Below are positions 8,183 to 17,317 of a stretch of DNA of 37,997 nt, piece after piece. This stretch comes from Aminobacter sp. J41 (GTDB lineage: Bacteria; Pseudomonadota; Alphaproteobacteria; Rhizobiales; Rhizobiaceae): NCBI RefSeq assembly GCF_000526635.1, contig NZ_JAGL01000031.1:134-38130 (forward strand). The letters are read 5' to 3'. The notes beneath the pieces were generated by a model, which was given only the letters and a program-made list of their open reading frames with translations, did no database searches and was not told the DNA's origin. Within the stretch, counting starts at the first letter, position 1, and each line of letters opens with the position of its first letter. The position numbers were made by a program, and so were the translations under genes.

Positions 8183-9172
8183 ATGGCAATCTCGAGACGC
8201 ACGGTCCTGCAATTCATGGCGGCAACGACCGCCCATGCCTTCTTGCCCGTCCCGCTCGCACGGGCGAACGAGAAGGTCCGCATCGGCGTGCTGAAGTTCG
8301 GCACGGTCAACTGGGAGCTCGACACGATCAAGCATAACGGTCTCGACACGAAGAACGGCGTCGACCTCGACGTGCAGTTCTTTGCCGGCGAGGATGCGAG
8401 CAACGTGGCGATGCTGGCCGGCGACCTCGACATGATCGTCTCCGACTGGCTGTGGGTGTCGCGCCAGCGTGCCGAAGGCGAGGATTTGACGCTCGCGCCC
8501 TTCTCCACCGCCGTCGGCGCGATCATGGTCAAGCAGGATTCGCCGATCCGCACCGTCGCCGACCTCAACGGCAAGAAGATCGGCGTTACCGGCGGGCCGC
8601 TCGACAAGAGCTGGCTCTTGATCCAGGGCCTTGCGCGCCGCGACCACGACCTTGATCTCACCGAAAAGAACGAGATCGTGTTCGGCGCGCCGCCGCTCCT
8701 CAACGAAAAGGCGATGACAGGCGAGCTCGATGCGGTGCTGAATTTCTGGCACTTCTGCGCCCGGCTGGAGGCGAACGGTTTTCGGCGCCTCGTCAGCGCC
8801 AATGACGCCGCTCGCGCCCTCGGCGCCTCGGGCGATGTTTCCGCGCTCGGCTATGTCTTCCGCGACAAATGGGCGAAGGATCATCCCGAAGCCGTGCAGG
8901 GCTTCATCCGCGCCAGCGCCGATGCCAAGGAGCTGCTGAAAACCTCCGACGAGGAGTGGAACCGCCTCGCGCCCGTCATGCGCGCGGAAGGCGCGGAGCT
9001 CACCGCCCTGCGCGACCGCTTCCGCGAAGGCATTCCGAACCGGCCAGTGGCCGACGAGGAGGCGGATGCCGCGCTTCTCTACAAGGTGCTGGCCGAGCTT
9101 GGCGGCGAGAAACTCGTCGGCAATTCGCCCGAGATGGTCGCCGGCACGTTCTGGTCGGAACTCACGCAATGA
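8183..9172 (+). CDS. ABC transporter substrate-binding protein, NitT/TauT (SsuA/THI5) type
   Basis: A 329-residue periplasmic binding protein. The N-terminus has a twin-arginine-like signal (SRRTVLQFMAATTA, cleavage near ARA-N at 28). The mature protein starts KVRIGVLKFGTVNWELD and follows the type II fold of nitrate/sulfonate/thiamine-precursor binding proteins, with the usual central VADLNGKKIGVTGG stretch. GGAGGAA lies seven bases before the ATG. The ligand is not evident. Its fixed place behind a PQQ/lanthanide-type ABC set suggests a role in alcohol or cofactor metabolism rather than nitrate or sulfonate uptake. It is followed by its permease with a four-base overlap. Confidence 0.85.
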   Translation: MAISRRTVLQFMAATTAHAFLPVPLARANEKVRIGVLKFGTVNWELDTIKHNGLDTKNGVDLDVQFFAGEDASNVAMLAGDLDMIVSDWLWVSRQRAEGEDLTLAPFSTAVGAIMVKQDSPIRTVADLNGKKIGVTGGPLDKSWLLIQGLARRDHDLDLTEKNEIVFGAPPLLNEKAMTGELDAVLNFWHFCARLEANGFRRLVSANDAARALGASGDVSALGYVFRDKWAKDHPEAVQGFIRASADAKELLKTSDEEWNRLAPVMRAEGAELTALRDRFREGIPNRPVADEEADAALLYKVLAELGGEKLVGNSPEMVAGTFWSELTQ

Positions 9173-9993
9173 ATGCAAGGGAGGGCGGTGCGGGCAGACC
9201 CGGCGTCGAAGCCGCGCCAAAGGGGCGCAAGGCGCCCCTCGCCTTCGCGCCGGCCCTGACCGTCGCCGCCTCCCTTGCCGGCTTTCTGGCGCTCTGGGCT
9301 TTCGCAGCCGCCGCCTGGCCAAGCCGCGCCCTGCCGCCGCCGCTTGCCGTCTGGTCGGTCTTCGTCAAGGAGCTGATGAGCGGGGAGCTTCCCTGGCATC
9401 TCGGTATCACGCTGGCGCGCGTTGCCGCCGCCTTCGTGCTGGCGATGCTGATCGGCACGGTGATCGGCATTCTGCTCGGCATGTCACGCCGGGCGAACGC
9501 CTTCTTCGACCCGTGGGTGGTGTTGTTCCTCAACATTCCCGCCCTCGTCATCATCGTGCTTGCCTATGTCTGGTTCGGCCTCAACGAGGCCGCCGCCATC
9601 GGCGCGGTCGCGGTCAACAAGATCCCGAACGTGGTGGTGACGATGCGCGAGGGCGCCCGCGCGCTGGACCAGCGCTATGCGGACATGGCCTTCGTCTACC
9701 GCTTCAGCGCGCTCGACCGCATCCGCCACGTGCTGATGCCGCAGCTGCAGCCCTACCTTGCCGCCGCCGCGCGCTCGGGCCTCGCCATCATCTGGAAGAT
9801 CGTCCTGGTGGTGGAACTGCTCGGCCGCTCCAACGGCGTCGGCTTCCAGATCTATCTTCACTTCCAGATGTTCGAGGTCGCGGCGATCCTCGCCTACACC
9901 ATGGCGTTCGTCGCCGTGATGCTCGTCATCGAAATTGCGCTGGTGCAGCCCTTTGAACGACATGCAACGCGTTGGCGCGGCCGCGCCGCTTGA
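9169..9993 (+). CDS. ABC transporter permease, NitT/TauT (BPD_transp_1) type
   Basis: A 274-residue inner-membrane permease. The ATG overlaps the stop of the binding protein (ATGA). After a cytoplasmic tail of about 25 residues come about six membrane spans. The EAA-type coupling loop is visible as EGARALDQRYADMAFVYRFS, followed by RHVLMPQLQPYLAAAARSG, typical of SsuC/TauC permeases. It forms the transport channel for the preceding binding protein with the ATPase encoded next. The end of the gene overlaps the ATPase gene by about 32 bases. Confidence 0.85.
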   Translation: MNAREGGAGRPGVEAAPKGRKAPLAFAPALTVAASLAGFLALWAFAAAAWPSRALPPPLAVWSVFVKELMSGELPWHLGITLARVAAAFVLAMLIGTVIGILLGMSRRANAFFDPWVVLFLNIPALVIIVLAYVWFGLNEAAAIGAVAVNKIPNVVVTMREGARALDQRYADMAFVYRFSALDRIRHVLMPQLQPYLAAAARSGLAIIWKIVLVVELLGRSNGVGFQIYLHFQMFEVAAILAYTMAFVAVMLVIEIALVQPFERHATRWRGRAA

Positions 9994-10702
9994 AGTGAAC
10001 ATCGCCGAGAAAACCTTCCGCTCGGCGGAGGGCGTCAGCATTGTTGCCTTGCGCAACCTCTCCTTCGAGGTGGCGCGCGGCGAGTTCGTCTGCCTGTTTG
10101 GACCTTCCGGATGCGGCAAGACGACGACGCTGCGCATCCTGCTCGGCCTCGACCGCGATTTTACCGGCTCCTTCAGCATGCCGGAGGGGGGATCGGCGCG
10201 CGTTGCCGCCGTCTTCCAGGAGCCGGTCTTGCTGCCCTGGCGTACCGTCGAGCAGAACGTGCGGCTCGCGCTACCCAAAAATTTGCGCGACGCGGATCTG
10301 ACGCCGCTGTTCGAGCGGCTGGGCCTCTCGGCCATGCGCATGCTTTATCCCGGGGAACTGTCGCTCGGCCTTGCCCGCCGCGCTGCGCTTGCCCGCGCCT
10401 TTGCGACGGAGCCCGCGATCCTCTTCCTCGACGAGCCGTTCGTCTCGATCGACGAGCGCACGGCGCAGGGCCTGCGGCACCTGCTTCTGTCTGTCTGGTC
10501 GGCGCGCCCGACCACGGCGCTGATGGTGACGCACAATCTGCGCGAGGCGCTGATGCTGGCCGACCGCATCATCGTGCTCTCGCCCCGGCCCGGCCGCGTC
10601 GTCGGCATCTTCGCGGTCGGCCTTCCGCGCACCGAACGCACCCCCGCCGCCCTCGACCGCCTCTCCCGCAGTTTTCTGGAGCAATTCACGACGGTGGAGT
10701 GA
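9962..10702 (+). CDS. ABC transporter ATP-binding protein, NitT/TauT type, with atypical signature
   Basis: A 246-residue ATPase if started at the ATG at 9962. Walker A is GPSGCGKTTT, the Q-loop is FQEPVLLPWRTV, Walker B is ILFLDEPFVSID and the switch is VTHN. The signature motif, however, reads GELSLGLARRAALARA instead of the usual LSGGMRQRVALARA, so the Gly-Gly-Gln core is replaced by Leu-Gly-Leu. The rest is intact, so this looks like a subfamily trait rather than decay. It is the last gene of the operon; no terminator is obvious before the repeat at 10776. A start upstream at 9935 would be GTG with no ribosome site. Confidence 0.8.
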   Translation: MQRVGAAAPLEVNIAEKTFRSAEGVSIVALRNLSFEVARGEFVCLFGPSGCGKTTTLRILLGLDRDFTGSFSMPEGGSARVAAVFQEPVLLPWRTVEQNVRLALPKNLRDADLTPLFERLGLSAMRMLYPGELSLGLARRAALARAFATEPAILFLDEPFVSIDERTAQGLRHLLLSVWSARPTTALMVTHNLREALMLADRIIVLSPRPGRVVGIFAVGLPRTERTPAALDRLSRSFLEQFTTVE

Positions 10703-10763
10703 GGGGCGTTCGGAGCCGCTGGAGCGGAACAGGATGAGCTCGTGCGGAGCCTGAAAACAATGA

Positions 10764-12019
<1,256 letters not shown>

Positions 12020-12072
12020 TCAGACGGCATTTCCGAACTGGAAGTGAGCGCCGATGCCGGCCTCGACCTCAG

Positions 12073-12129
12073 TATCCTCCCCCATTTATGGGGGAGGTGG
12101 CGCGAAGCGCCGGAGGGGGCTCGTAGAGT
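12073..12129 (-). repeat. Double-hairpin repeat, intact copy (minus orientation)
   Basis: Read on the minus strand it is ACTCTACGAGCCCCCTCC, hairpin GGCGC-TTC-GCGCC, then CCTCCCCC-ATAAAT-GGGGGAGGAT. Flanks and second hairpin agree with the copy at 17318, but the first stem is different while still pairing. A 28-base segment at 12102-12129 recurs exactly at 17526-17553. Confidence 0.75.
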
Positions 12130-12183
12130 ACCGACGTCGGGGAGCGGCAGGTGCGCGTTCTTACCCGTCGGCAAGACGTCCGG

Positions 12184-12224
12184 TTCAGGCATGGATCGTC
12201 GGGTCAGGCCCGACGATGACGACG
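12184..12224 (-). repeat. Palindromic intergenic repeat, copy 1
   Basis: Stem CGTCGGG..CCCGACG flanked by GTTCAGGCATGGAT and ATGACGACG. It belongs to a six-copy family in this window with consensus (other strand) CGTCAT-stem-loop-stem-CCATGCCTGAAC. Confidence 0.8.
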
Positions 12225-12300
12225 TTGAAACGGCTTTCGCAATCATTGATCCCGAGCGGCTGCGGCACCCGTCATCCTGATCCGTACAACCTCCCCGCTT

Positions 12301-12340
12301 CGTCATGCCACGGCTTGACCGTGGCATCCAGGCCTGAACG
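12301..12340 (+). repeat. Palindromic intergenic repeat, copy 2
   Basis: CGTCA-TGCCACGG-CTTGA-CCGTGGCA-TCCAGGCCTGAACG. The stem differs from copies 1, 5 and 6 but is self-complementary. It lies in the otherwise gene-free 11931-12464 stretch. Confidence 0.8.
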
Positions 12341-12461
12341 TTGAAGCAGATCCGGCGGATCGCAATACGCGCGGACTTCATGCGGGACCATTCTGCAAGC
12401 CCCGATGGAATCCCCACGCGATAACCTGCCCATAGAACGCCACCGCTGCCGATACGCCCGC

Positions 12462-12493
12462 AAGAAAACGGCCGGTCCGCGAACGGACCGGCC
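12462..12493 (-). terminator. Intrinsic terminator of the predicted sRNA
   Basis: On the minus strand a perfect 10-bp GC stem, GGCCGGTCCG-TTCG-CGGACCGGCC, with a UUCG tetraloop is followed by GTTTTCTTG. No minus-strand protein gene ends here, so the terminator needs another transcript, which the sRNA provides. Confidence 0.75.
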
Positions 12494-12572
12494 AGGTGCT
12501 GTGGACAAGTGACCGGCGGGGAGGGGCAAACCGCCAGTCGGCACTTATGGAGAGGTCAGGTGTCGTGCCTGT
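12465..12572 (-). ncRNA. Predicted general-stress sRNA (about 108 nt)
   Basis: No protein gene lies here. On the minus strand a sigma-EcfG promoter (12603-12579) predicts a start near 12572. Three stem-loops follow without wasted space. SL1 pairs GGCAC (12569-12565) with GUGCC (12544-12540) around a 20-base loop containing CCUCUCC. SL2 pairs GACUGGCGG (12539-12531) with CCGCCGGUC (12519-12511) around UUUGCCCCUCC. After a 17-base linker, SL3 (12493-12470) is the terminator. Pyrimidine-rich CCUC motifs in loops are the usual target-binding, anti-Shine-Dalgarno sites of alphaproteobacterial sRNAs. Promoter, plan and size recall GsrN of Caulobacter, but homology is not shown by sequence. Confidence 0.65.
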
Positions 12573-12578
12573 CCGTCA

Positions 12579-12603
12579 AACCGGCGTCCGCCGCGATTGT
12601 TCC
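12579..12603 (-). promoter_or_regulatory. Sigma-EcfG-type promoter of the sRNA
   Basis: Minus strand: GGAAC (12603-12599), 16 bases, GGTT (12582-12579). This fits the GGAAC-N16/17-(C)GTT consensus of the alphaproteobacterial general stress sigma factor, and its spacing is identical to the copies at 17643 and 32262. Confidence 0.65.
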
Positions 12604-12731
12604 ATGCCCGGGAAATGCGGAAGCGACCGCGTCACACGGCGATTCTTCCTGTCCGCATCAACGCAGCACGCCCATCGACACCTCCCCTTCCCCATCATAC
12701 GATGTCCGGTAAACCTGACGGGCGGAGTGTG

Positions 12732-13169
12732 ATGGCTGAGCAACGGGTTCCGACGACGCGCGACGAGTACCGGGTCTTCCGCACGCTGACGACGCGCTGG
12801 CTCGACAACGACATTTACGGCCACATGAACAATGTGGTGCACTATTCGCTGTTCGACACCGCCGTGAACGGCTGGCTGATCGAGCATCGCCTGCTCGACA
12901 TCCGCACCAGTTCGGAAATCGGCCTCGTCGTCGAGACCGGCTGCCGCTACTATTCCGAACTCGCCTTTCCGGACGTGGTCACCGCCGGCATCCGCGTCGC
13001 GCATATCGGCAACAGCTCGGTACGCTACGAGGTTGGCCTGTTTCGCAACGACGAGGTCAGGGCCGCGGCCGACGGCTTCTTCGTCCATGTCTATGTCGAT
13101 CGCGAGACGCGCAAGCCCGTGCCGCTGGCGCCAGCGTTCCGCGCCGCGCTCGACACTTTGCAACAATAA
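12732..13169 (+). CDS. Acyl-CoA thioesterase, 4-hydroxybenzoyl-CoA thioesterase (hotdog) family
   Basis: A 145-residue single hotdog-domain protein. The active-site region TRWLDNDIYGHMNNVVHYSLFD (residues about 21-42) carries the Asp and His-Met-Asn-Asn pattern of YbgC/4HBT thioesterases. The rest follows the fold, with GCRYYSELAFPDVVTAGIRV in the central strands. It hydrolyses an acyl-CoA thioester in the cytoplasm; the substrate cannot be told. GGAG lies five bases before the ATG. It is 88 bases upstream of the ECF sigma gene and has no clear terminator, but the sigma gene has its own promoter candidate. Confidence 0.85.
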   Translation: MAEQRVPTTRDEYRVFRTLTTRWLDNDIYGHMNNVVHYSLFDTAVNGWLIEHRLLDIRTSSEIGLVVETGCRYYSELAFPDVVTAGIRVAHIGNSSVRYEVGLFRNDEVRAAADGFFVHVYVDRETRKPVPLAPAFRAALDTLQQ

Positions 13170-13190
13170 AGAAATTTTCCGTGTCGGGTC

Positions 13191-13215
13191 GGAACCTCCT
13201 TTGTTCCCACGCATT
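13191..13215 (+). promoter_or_regulatory. Possible sigma-EcfG promoter of the ECF sigma gene
   Basis: GGAAC (13191-13195), 16 bases, CATT (13212-13215). One base differs from the consensus -10 (CGTT). The ATG follows 42 bases on. Placement directly before a sigma gene suggests auto- or cross-activation. Confidence 0.45.
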
Positions 13216-13257
13216 GCACGGCCGGACAATCGTCACACGCGCCATATGGAGCAACCC

Positions 13258-13749
13258 ATGCCGGGTGAGACTGATTATGCGCCGCCCGTTGATGAAATAG
13301 TGACCCTCATACCGGCTCTGCGGGCCTTTGCCCGCACCTGGCGCCGCCACCCGCCCGACGTCGACGCTCTGGTAGAGCAGACGCTGCGCCATGCCCTCGA
13401 CAATCCGGAAGACTACGACCCGGGCTGCGGCATGCGCGCCTGGCTGCTGTCGATCATGCGCCGCGCCTCATCGCAGCCTTACCGGCCAGGCGTCGAGGCC
13501 GACGGCGATCCGCAGCACCGGCGAAGCCGCACCGAACGCCAGCGCCGCATTGCCGAAGCGGTCGATGCGCTGCCGGAACCGCTGCGCGAAGTCGTGATCC
13601 TCGTCGAGGTGCTGCGCCTGCCTCATGGCGAAGCGGCCGCCATTTGCGGCTGCTCGACCGCCACCCTCCGCGACCGCCTCGCCCAGGCCGAAAGGCAGCT
13701 GTTGGAACGGTCCGGCGCCGGCCTGTCGGAGGTTCAAGCCGGGGAGTAG
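13258..13749 (+). CDS. ECF (extracytoplasmic function) RNA polymerase sigma factor
   Basis: A 163-residue sigma factor. Sigma region 2 spans about residues 12-75 (IPALRAFARTW, VEQTLRHALDNPEDYDPGCGMRAWLLSIMRR) and region 4 about 98-150 (DALPEPLREVVILVEVLRLPHGEAAAICGCSTATLRDRL). It resembles the EcfG/ECF15 group, though the usual SRVNRAR end of the recognition helix reads RDRLAQAE. No nepR or phyR gene is adjacent, so it is more likely a paralogue than the main EcfG. The ATG at 13258 has TGGAG seven bases upstream; an ATG at 13246 lacks a ribosome site. Confidence 0.85.
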   Translation: MPGETDYAPPVDEIVTLIPALRAFARTWRRHPPDVDALVEQTLRHALDNPEDYDPGCGMRAWLLSIMRRASSQPYRPGVEADGDPQHRRSRTERQRRIAEAVDALPEPLREVVILVEVLRLPHGEAAAICGCSTATLRDRLAQAERQLLERSGAGLSEVQAGE

Positions 13750-13756
13750 GTTCGCC

Positions 13757-13794
13757 AAAAAACGCCGGCTGGGGTGCAGCCGGCGCGATTGTTT
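13757..13794. terminator. Bidirectional terminator between sigma gene and aminotransferase
   Basis: CGCCGGCT (13763-13770), a seven-base loop, AGCCGGCG (13778-13785). An A6 tract on the left gives U6 on the minus strand for the aminotransferase; TTGTTTT on the right serves the sigma gene. The two genes converge here. Confidence 0.8.
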
Positions 13795-13813
13795 TGTGCG
13801 GATGTAAGACGGC

Positions 13814-15181
13814 TTAGGCCTGGATTTCCTGCAGCGCCTGGTCGAGCGCGGTGCGCACGCCTGCGACGAGTTCGTCGATCTGCGCCTCGGTGATGATCAG
13901 CGGCGGGCAGAAGGCGAGCGCGTCGACCATGGCGCGGCTGATGATGCCGCCTTCCTGCAGCTTCGCGTTGACCAGCGCGCCGAGCTGGCCGGGCGTTGCG
14001 AGAGCGGTCTTCTTTTCCTTGTCGGTGACGAGCTCGATTGCCGCGATCAGCGCCGTGCCGCGAACCTCGCCGACCAGCGGATGGTCGGAAAGCGAGCGCA
14101 GGCCCGCCTGCAGCCTTGCCCCCACGTCGCGGGCGCGCTGGACAAGGTTTTCCTCCTCGATGATGCGGATCGTCTCCAGCGCCACGGCCGAGGCGACCGG
14201 ATGGCCGCCGGCGGTAAAGCCGTGGCCGAGCGTGCCGATCTCGCCCGAACGCTCGCGGATCGGCGCGTAGACCTTCTCGTTGATGAGCAGCGCCGAGGCC
14301 GGCAGGTAGGACGAGGAAATCTGCTTCGACAGCGCCATCATGTCGGGCTTGATGCCGAACGTCTGGCAGCCGAACATGTTGCCGGTGCGGCCGAAACCGC
14401 AGATCACCTCGTCGGCGACGAGCAGGATGTCGTACTTTGCCAGCACCGCCTGGATCTTTTCCCAGTAGGTCGCGGGCGGAACGATCACGCCGCCGGCGCC
14501 CTGCAGCGGCTCGGCGAACATCGCGGCAATCGTGTCAGGGCCCTCGGCCTGGATCGCCGCATCGAGCTCCTCGGCAAGACGCGTTGCGAACTGTTCTTCC
14601 GTCTCGCCCGGCTTGCCCTCGCGATAAAAGTGCGGCGCGGTGAGCCGGATCACGTTCGGCACGATCAGGTCAAAGCTGTTGTGGTTGGCCGGCAGGCTGG
14701 TCAGCGCCGCCGCCGCGATCGTCACGCCGTGATAGGCGCGGTTGCGGACGATGATCTTCTTCTTCTCCGGCTTGCCGAGCGCGTTGGAGCGGTACCAGAT
14801 CAGCTTCAGCGCCGTGTCGATGGCCTCCGAGCCCGAATTGGTGAAGAACGCCTTGCTCATCGGCACCGGCGCCATCGTCACCAGCTTCTCGGCAAGGTCG
14901 GCCGACGGGTTGTGCCCCTTGTGGGTGAAGGTGTGGTAGTAGGGCAGCCGCTCCATCTGGCGCGTCGCCGCCTGCACCAGTCGCTTTTCCGAAAAGCCGA
15001 GGCCGACGCTCCACAGGCCCGACATCGCCTCGATGTAGCGCTTGCCGGTGTTGTCGAAGACATAGATGCCCTCGCCGCGGTCGATCAGCAGCGGCCCGAC
15101 TTCCTCATGCTTCTTCGCATTGGTGTAGGGGTGCAGGTGATAGGCGACGTCGCGGGCTTCGGGAGAATTCGGAGTGGTCAT
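13814..15181 (-). CDS. Class III PLP-dependent aminotransferase (omega-amino-acid/diamine:pyruvate type)
   Basis: A 455-residue fold-type I aminotransferase. Visible are the substrate-entry motif YHTFTHKGHNPS, the phosphate site FTNSGSEAIDTALKL (about 112-127), RNRAYHG (147-152), VADEVICGFGRTG with the cofactor Asp at 257, and the PLP lysine K286 in LSKQISSSYLP. This pattern fits the putrescine/beta-alanine:pyruvate subgroup, which transfers amino groups from omega-amines to pyruvate; the amine is not certain. AAGGAC precedes the ATG by about ten bases. The next minus-strand gene upstream, an L-2-hydroxyglutarate oxidase, is 90 bases away, and both touch C4-C5 dicarboxylate and polyamine/lysine breakdown. 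Confidence 0.85.
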   Translation of the reverse strand: MTTPNSPEARDVAYHLHPYTNAKKHEEVGPLLIDRGEGIYVFDNTGKRYIEAMSGLWSVGLGFSEKRLVQAATRQMERLPYYHTFTHKGHNPSADLAEKLVTMAPVPMSKAFFTNSGSEAIDTALKLIWYRSNALGKPEKKKIIVRNRAYHGVTIAAAALTSLPANHNSFDLIVPNVIRLTAPHFYREGKPGETEEQFATRLAEELDAAIQAEGPDTIAAMFAEPLQGAGGVIVPPATYWEKIQAVLAKYDILLVADEVICGFGRTGNMFGCQTFGIKPDMMALSKQISSSYLPASALLINEKVYAPIRERSGEIGTLGHGFTAGGHPVASAVALETIRIIEEENLVQRARDVGARLQAGLRSLSDHPLVGEVRGTALIAAIELVTDKEKKTALATPGQLGALVNAKLQEGGIISRAMVDALAFCPPLIITEAQIDELVAGVRTALDQALQEIQA

Positions 15182-15271
15182 GAAGTCTCAGTCCTTTCAG
15201 GCAAGCTCTTGAAGCCGTGTGTAGGCCGAACCGGCGGCCAAGTAAAACCGTCCTACCGTCTGGGCGCCGCA

Positions 15272-16465
15272 TCAGGTAGTGCCAGGCAGGCGCTCGACGA
15301 TCATCCTGCTGATGGGGATCGATGAGGTCGCGGCGGGCGAAGGGGCGTTGCAGACGAAGAGGCTGCGCGGGCCCTCGCGGAAGAGAAAATCGTGGACGAG
15401 GCTGCCGTCGGCCATCACCGCCTGGGCGCGGATGCCCGCCCCCGGCTTGCCGAGGTCGGCAAGGGTGAGTTCGGGGCAGTACTTGCGGCATTCCTCGAGA
15501 TAGTGGCGGCGAAACAGCGAATTGCGCATTTCGATGATGCCGGAGCCGAGGTTCTTCCTGGCCATCTTCCAGAAGCCGGGGAAGGAAGCCATGTCGGCAA
15601 CATCCTTCAGGGAAAGACTCCCCTTCGGATAGCCCTCGCGGGCAAAGCCCAGCACGGCATTGGGGCCGACGGTGATCGAGCCGTCGATCATGCGGGTGAG
15701 ATGGATGCCAAGGAAGGGCAGGTTCGGGTCCGGGATCGGGTAAATGAGGTGGCGGACGATGTTCGCCTTCGACGGCGGCAGGGTAAAATATTCGCCGCGG
15801 AACGGGACGATGCGGAAGTCGCATTCGAGCCCCGCCATCCGCACCATGCGGTCGGATTGCAGCCCGGCGCAGGCAATCAGCTGTGACGCGACATGGCGCT
15901 CGCCGCCAGCGGTAACGGTCACGTCCGCGGGGGTCTCGGCAATCGCCGTCACCTCGACGCCGAGGCGGATCTCGCCGCCGCGCTGGCGCACCTTCTGCGC
16001 CATCGCCCGGCAGACCTCGCGATAATCGACGATGCCGGTTGCCTTCACATGCAGCGCGCCGAGGCCGGCGGCGGCGGGTTCCGCCTTGCGCAGCTCAGCC
16101 TCGTCGAGGCGGGCAAAGTCGATGCCGTTCTGCACCGCGCGCTCCGCGAGCGCTTCCATCCGCGCCATCTCGGCCTCGCTGGTCGCCACCAGCAGCTTGC
16201 CGCAGGTTTCGAAGCGGATGCCGTTCTCGCGGCAGAACTCTTTCGTCGCTTCCGCCCCCTCGCGGCAGAGCTTCGCCTTCAGCGAACCCGGCGGATAGTA
16301 GATGCCGGCATGGATGACGCCGCTGTTGTGGCCGGTCTGGTGGCGGGCGAAGTCCTGCTCCTTTTCAAGCAGCAGCAGTTTCGCGCCCGGCGCGTGCTCC
16401 TGCAGCGCGATTGCCGTCGCAAGGCCGACAATGCCGCCGCCGATGATGATGAAGTCATGCACCAC
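15272..16465 (-). CDS. lhgO: L-2-hydroxyglutarate oxidase (FAD-dependent)
   Basis: A 397-residue flavoprotein of the DAO family. The N-terminal dinucleotide motif FIIIGGGIVGLATAIAL, the RHQTGHNSGVIHAGIYY stretch after it, and ACAGLQSDRM, FRGEYFTL and PNLPFLGIHLTR are characteristic of LhgO/YgaF. The enzyme oxidises L-2-hydroxyglutarate to 2-oxoglutarate and passes electrons to the quinone pool. The start is most likely the GTG at 16465, with GGAGGG six bases before it; an ATG 18 codons upstream would add a non-conserved tail and has no site. In E. coli the enzyme belongs to glutarate/lysine degradation. The aminotransferase downstream on the same strand would suit such a route. Confidence 0.9.
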   Translation of the reverse strand: MVHDFIIIGGGIVGLATAIALQEHAPGAKLLLLEKEQDFARHQTGHNSGVIHAGIYYPPGSLKAKLCREGAEATKEFCRENGIRFETCGKLLVATSEAEMARMEALAERAVQNGIDFARLDEAELRKAEPAAAGLGALHVKATGIVDYREVCRAMAQKVRQRGGEIRLGVEVTAIAETPADVTVTAGGERHVASQLIACAGLQSDRMVRMAGLECDFRIVPFRGEYFTLPPSKANIVRHLIYPIPDPNLPFLGIHLTRMIDGSITVGPNAVLGFAREGYPKGSLSLKDVADMASFPGFWKMARKNLGSGIIEMRNSLFRRHYLEECRKYCPELTLADLGKPGAGIRAQAVMADGSLVHDFLFREGPRSLFVCNAPSPAATSSIPISRMIVERLPGTT

Positions 16466-16645
16466 GAAACGCCCTCCGCCCGAAACATGCGGCCCGATCC
16501 GGCCGGGCCCTGACTTCATAGCCGGATTCTCACCGCTTCGTCATCCGCGCCAAAGGTGCGCCGGCACTGGCCGTTTGCGCCATTGGGGTTATATCGTGGG
16601 ACGAATCCGTTTCGAACCACAGGCATTTCAGGAAGGCGTCTCACG

Positions 16646-17086
16646 ATGAAATATCTGCACACGATGGTCCGCGTCACCGATCTCGACAAGTCGCTGCAAT
16701 TCTTCTGCGACATCATGGGGATGGTCGAGGTCCGCCGCATGGACCACGAGGCCGGCCGCTTCACGCTGGTCTTCCTCGCCGCGTCCGAGGACGTCGAGGC
16801 GGCAAAGGCCGGCGGCGCGCCGACGGTCGAACTCACCTATAACTGGGACCCGGAGGAATATACCGGCGGGCGCAATTTCGGCCACCTCGCCTACGAGGTC
16901 GAGAATATCTACGACTACTGCCAGCGCCTGATGGACCGGGGCGTCACCATCAACCGCCCGCCGCGCGACGGCCGCATGGCCTTCATCAAAACGCCGGACG
17001 GCATCTCGATCGAACTCCTGCAGCGCGGCGCAGCGCTCGAGCCGGCCGAGCCGTGGACGAAGATGGAAAATATCGGCACGTGGTGA
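16646..17086 (+). CDS. gloA: Glyoxalase I / VOC-family lactoylglutathione lyase
   Basis: A 146-residue VOC protein aligning with GloA end to end. The four metal ligands sit where expected: H5 (KYLHTMVRV), E62 (TVELTYNW), H80 (NFGHLAYEV) and E123 (SIELLQR). It should convert the hemithioacetal of methylglyoxal and glutathione to S-lactoylglutathione. AGGAAGG lies nine bases before the ATG. It diverges from lhgO and is followed by a repeat-rich gap. Length is close to the 135 residues of E. coli GloA, with a slightly longer C-terminus. Confidence 0.9.
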   Translation: MKYLHTMVRVTDLDKSLQFFCDIMGMVEVRRMDHEAGRFTLVFLAASEDVEAAKAGGAPTVELTYNWDPEEYTGGRNFGHLAYEVENIYDYCQRLMDRGVTINRPPRDGRMAFIKTPDGISIELLQRGAALEPAEPWTKMENIGTW

Positions 17087-17170
17087 GGGGATAGTTCCTC
17101 TTAACGCCGCCAGGAAGATCCGCGGGTGGCAATCGCAGCCTCAGCCGGAGTGGAGTAGCGTCCATCCAGT

Positions 17171-17210
17171 CGTCATCCTCGGGCTCGACCCGAGGATCCA
17201 TGCCAGAACG
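17171..17210 (+). repeat. Palindromic intergenic repeat, copy 3
   Basis: CGTCAT-CCTCGGG-CTCGA-CCCGAGG-ATCCATGCCAGAACG. The stem has C:G exchanged for G:C relative to copies 1, 5 and 6. It lies in the 17087-17642 gap, which otherwise holds only two further repeats. Confidence 0.8.
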
Positions 17211-17317
17211 TTGCGACAGCGCGGGGCGGCGATAATCAAGCGGCCAATCTTGCGGTGAAGCCGATCGTCACGTGCTCAATCGACGGTTGCGGAACATGGC
17301 GCGCGTCGAGCCTGCAC

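Noticed and set aside
12496..12732. 78-codon plus-strand ORF before the thioesterase
   Set aside because: No ribosome site or recognisable domain; it overlaps the predicted antisense sRNA and its promoter.
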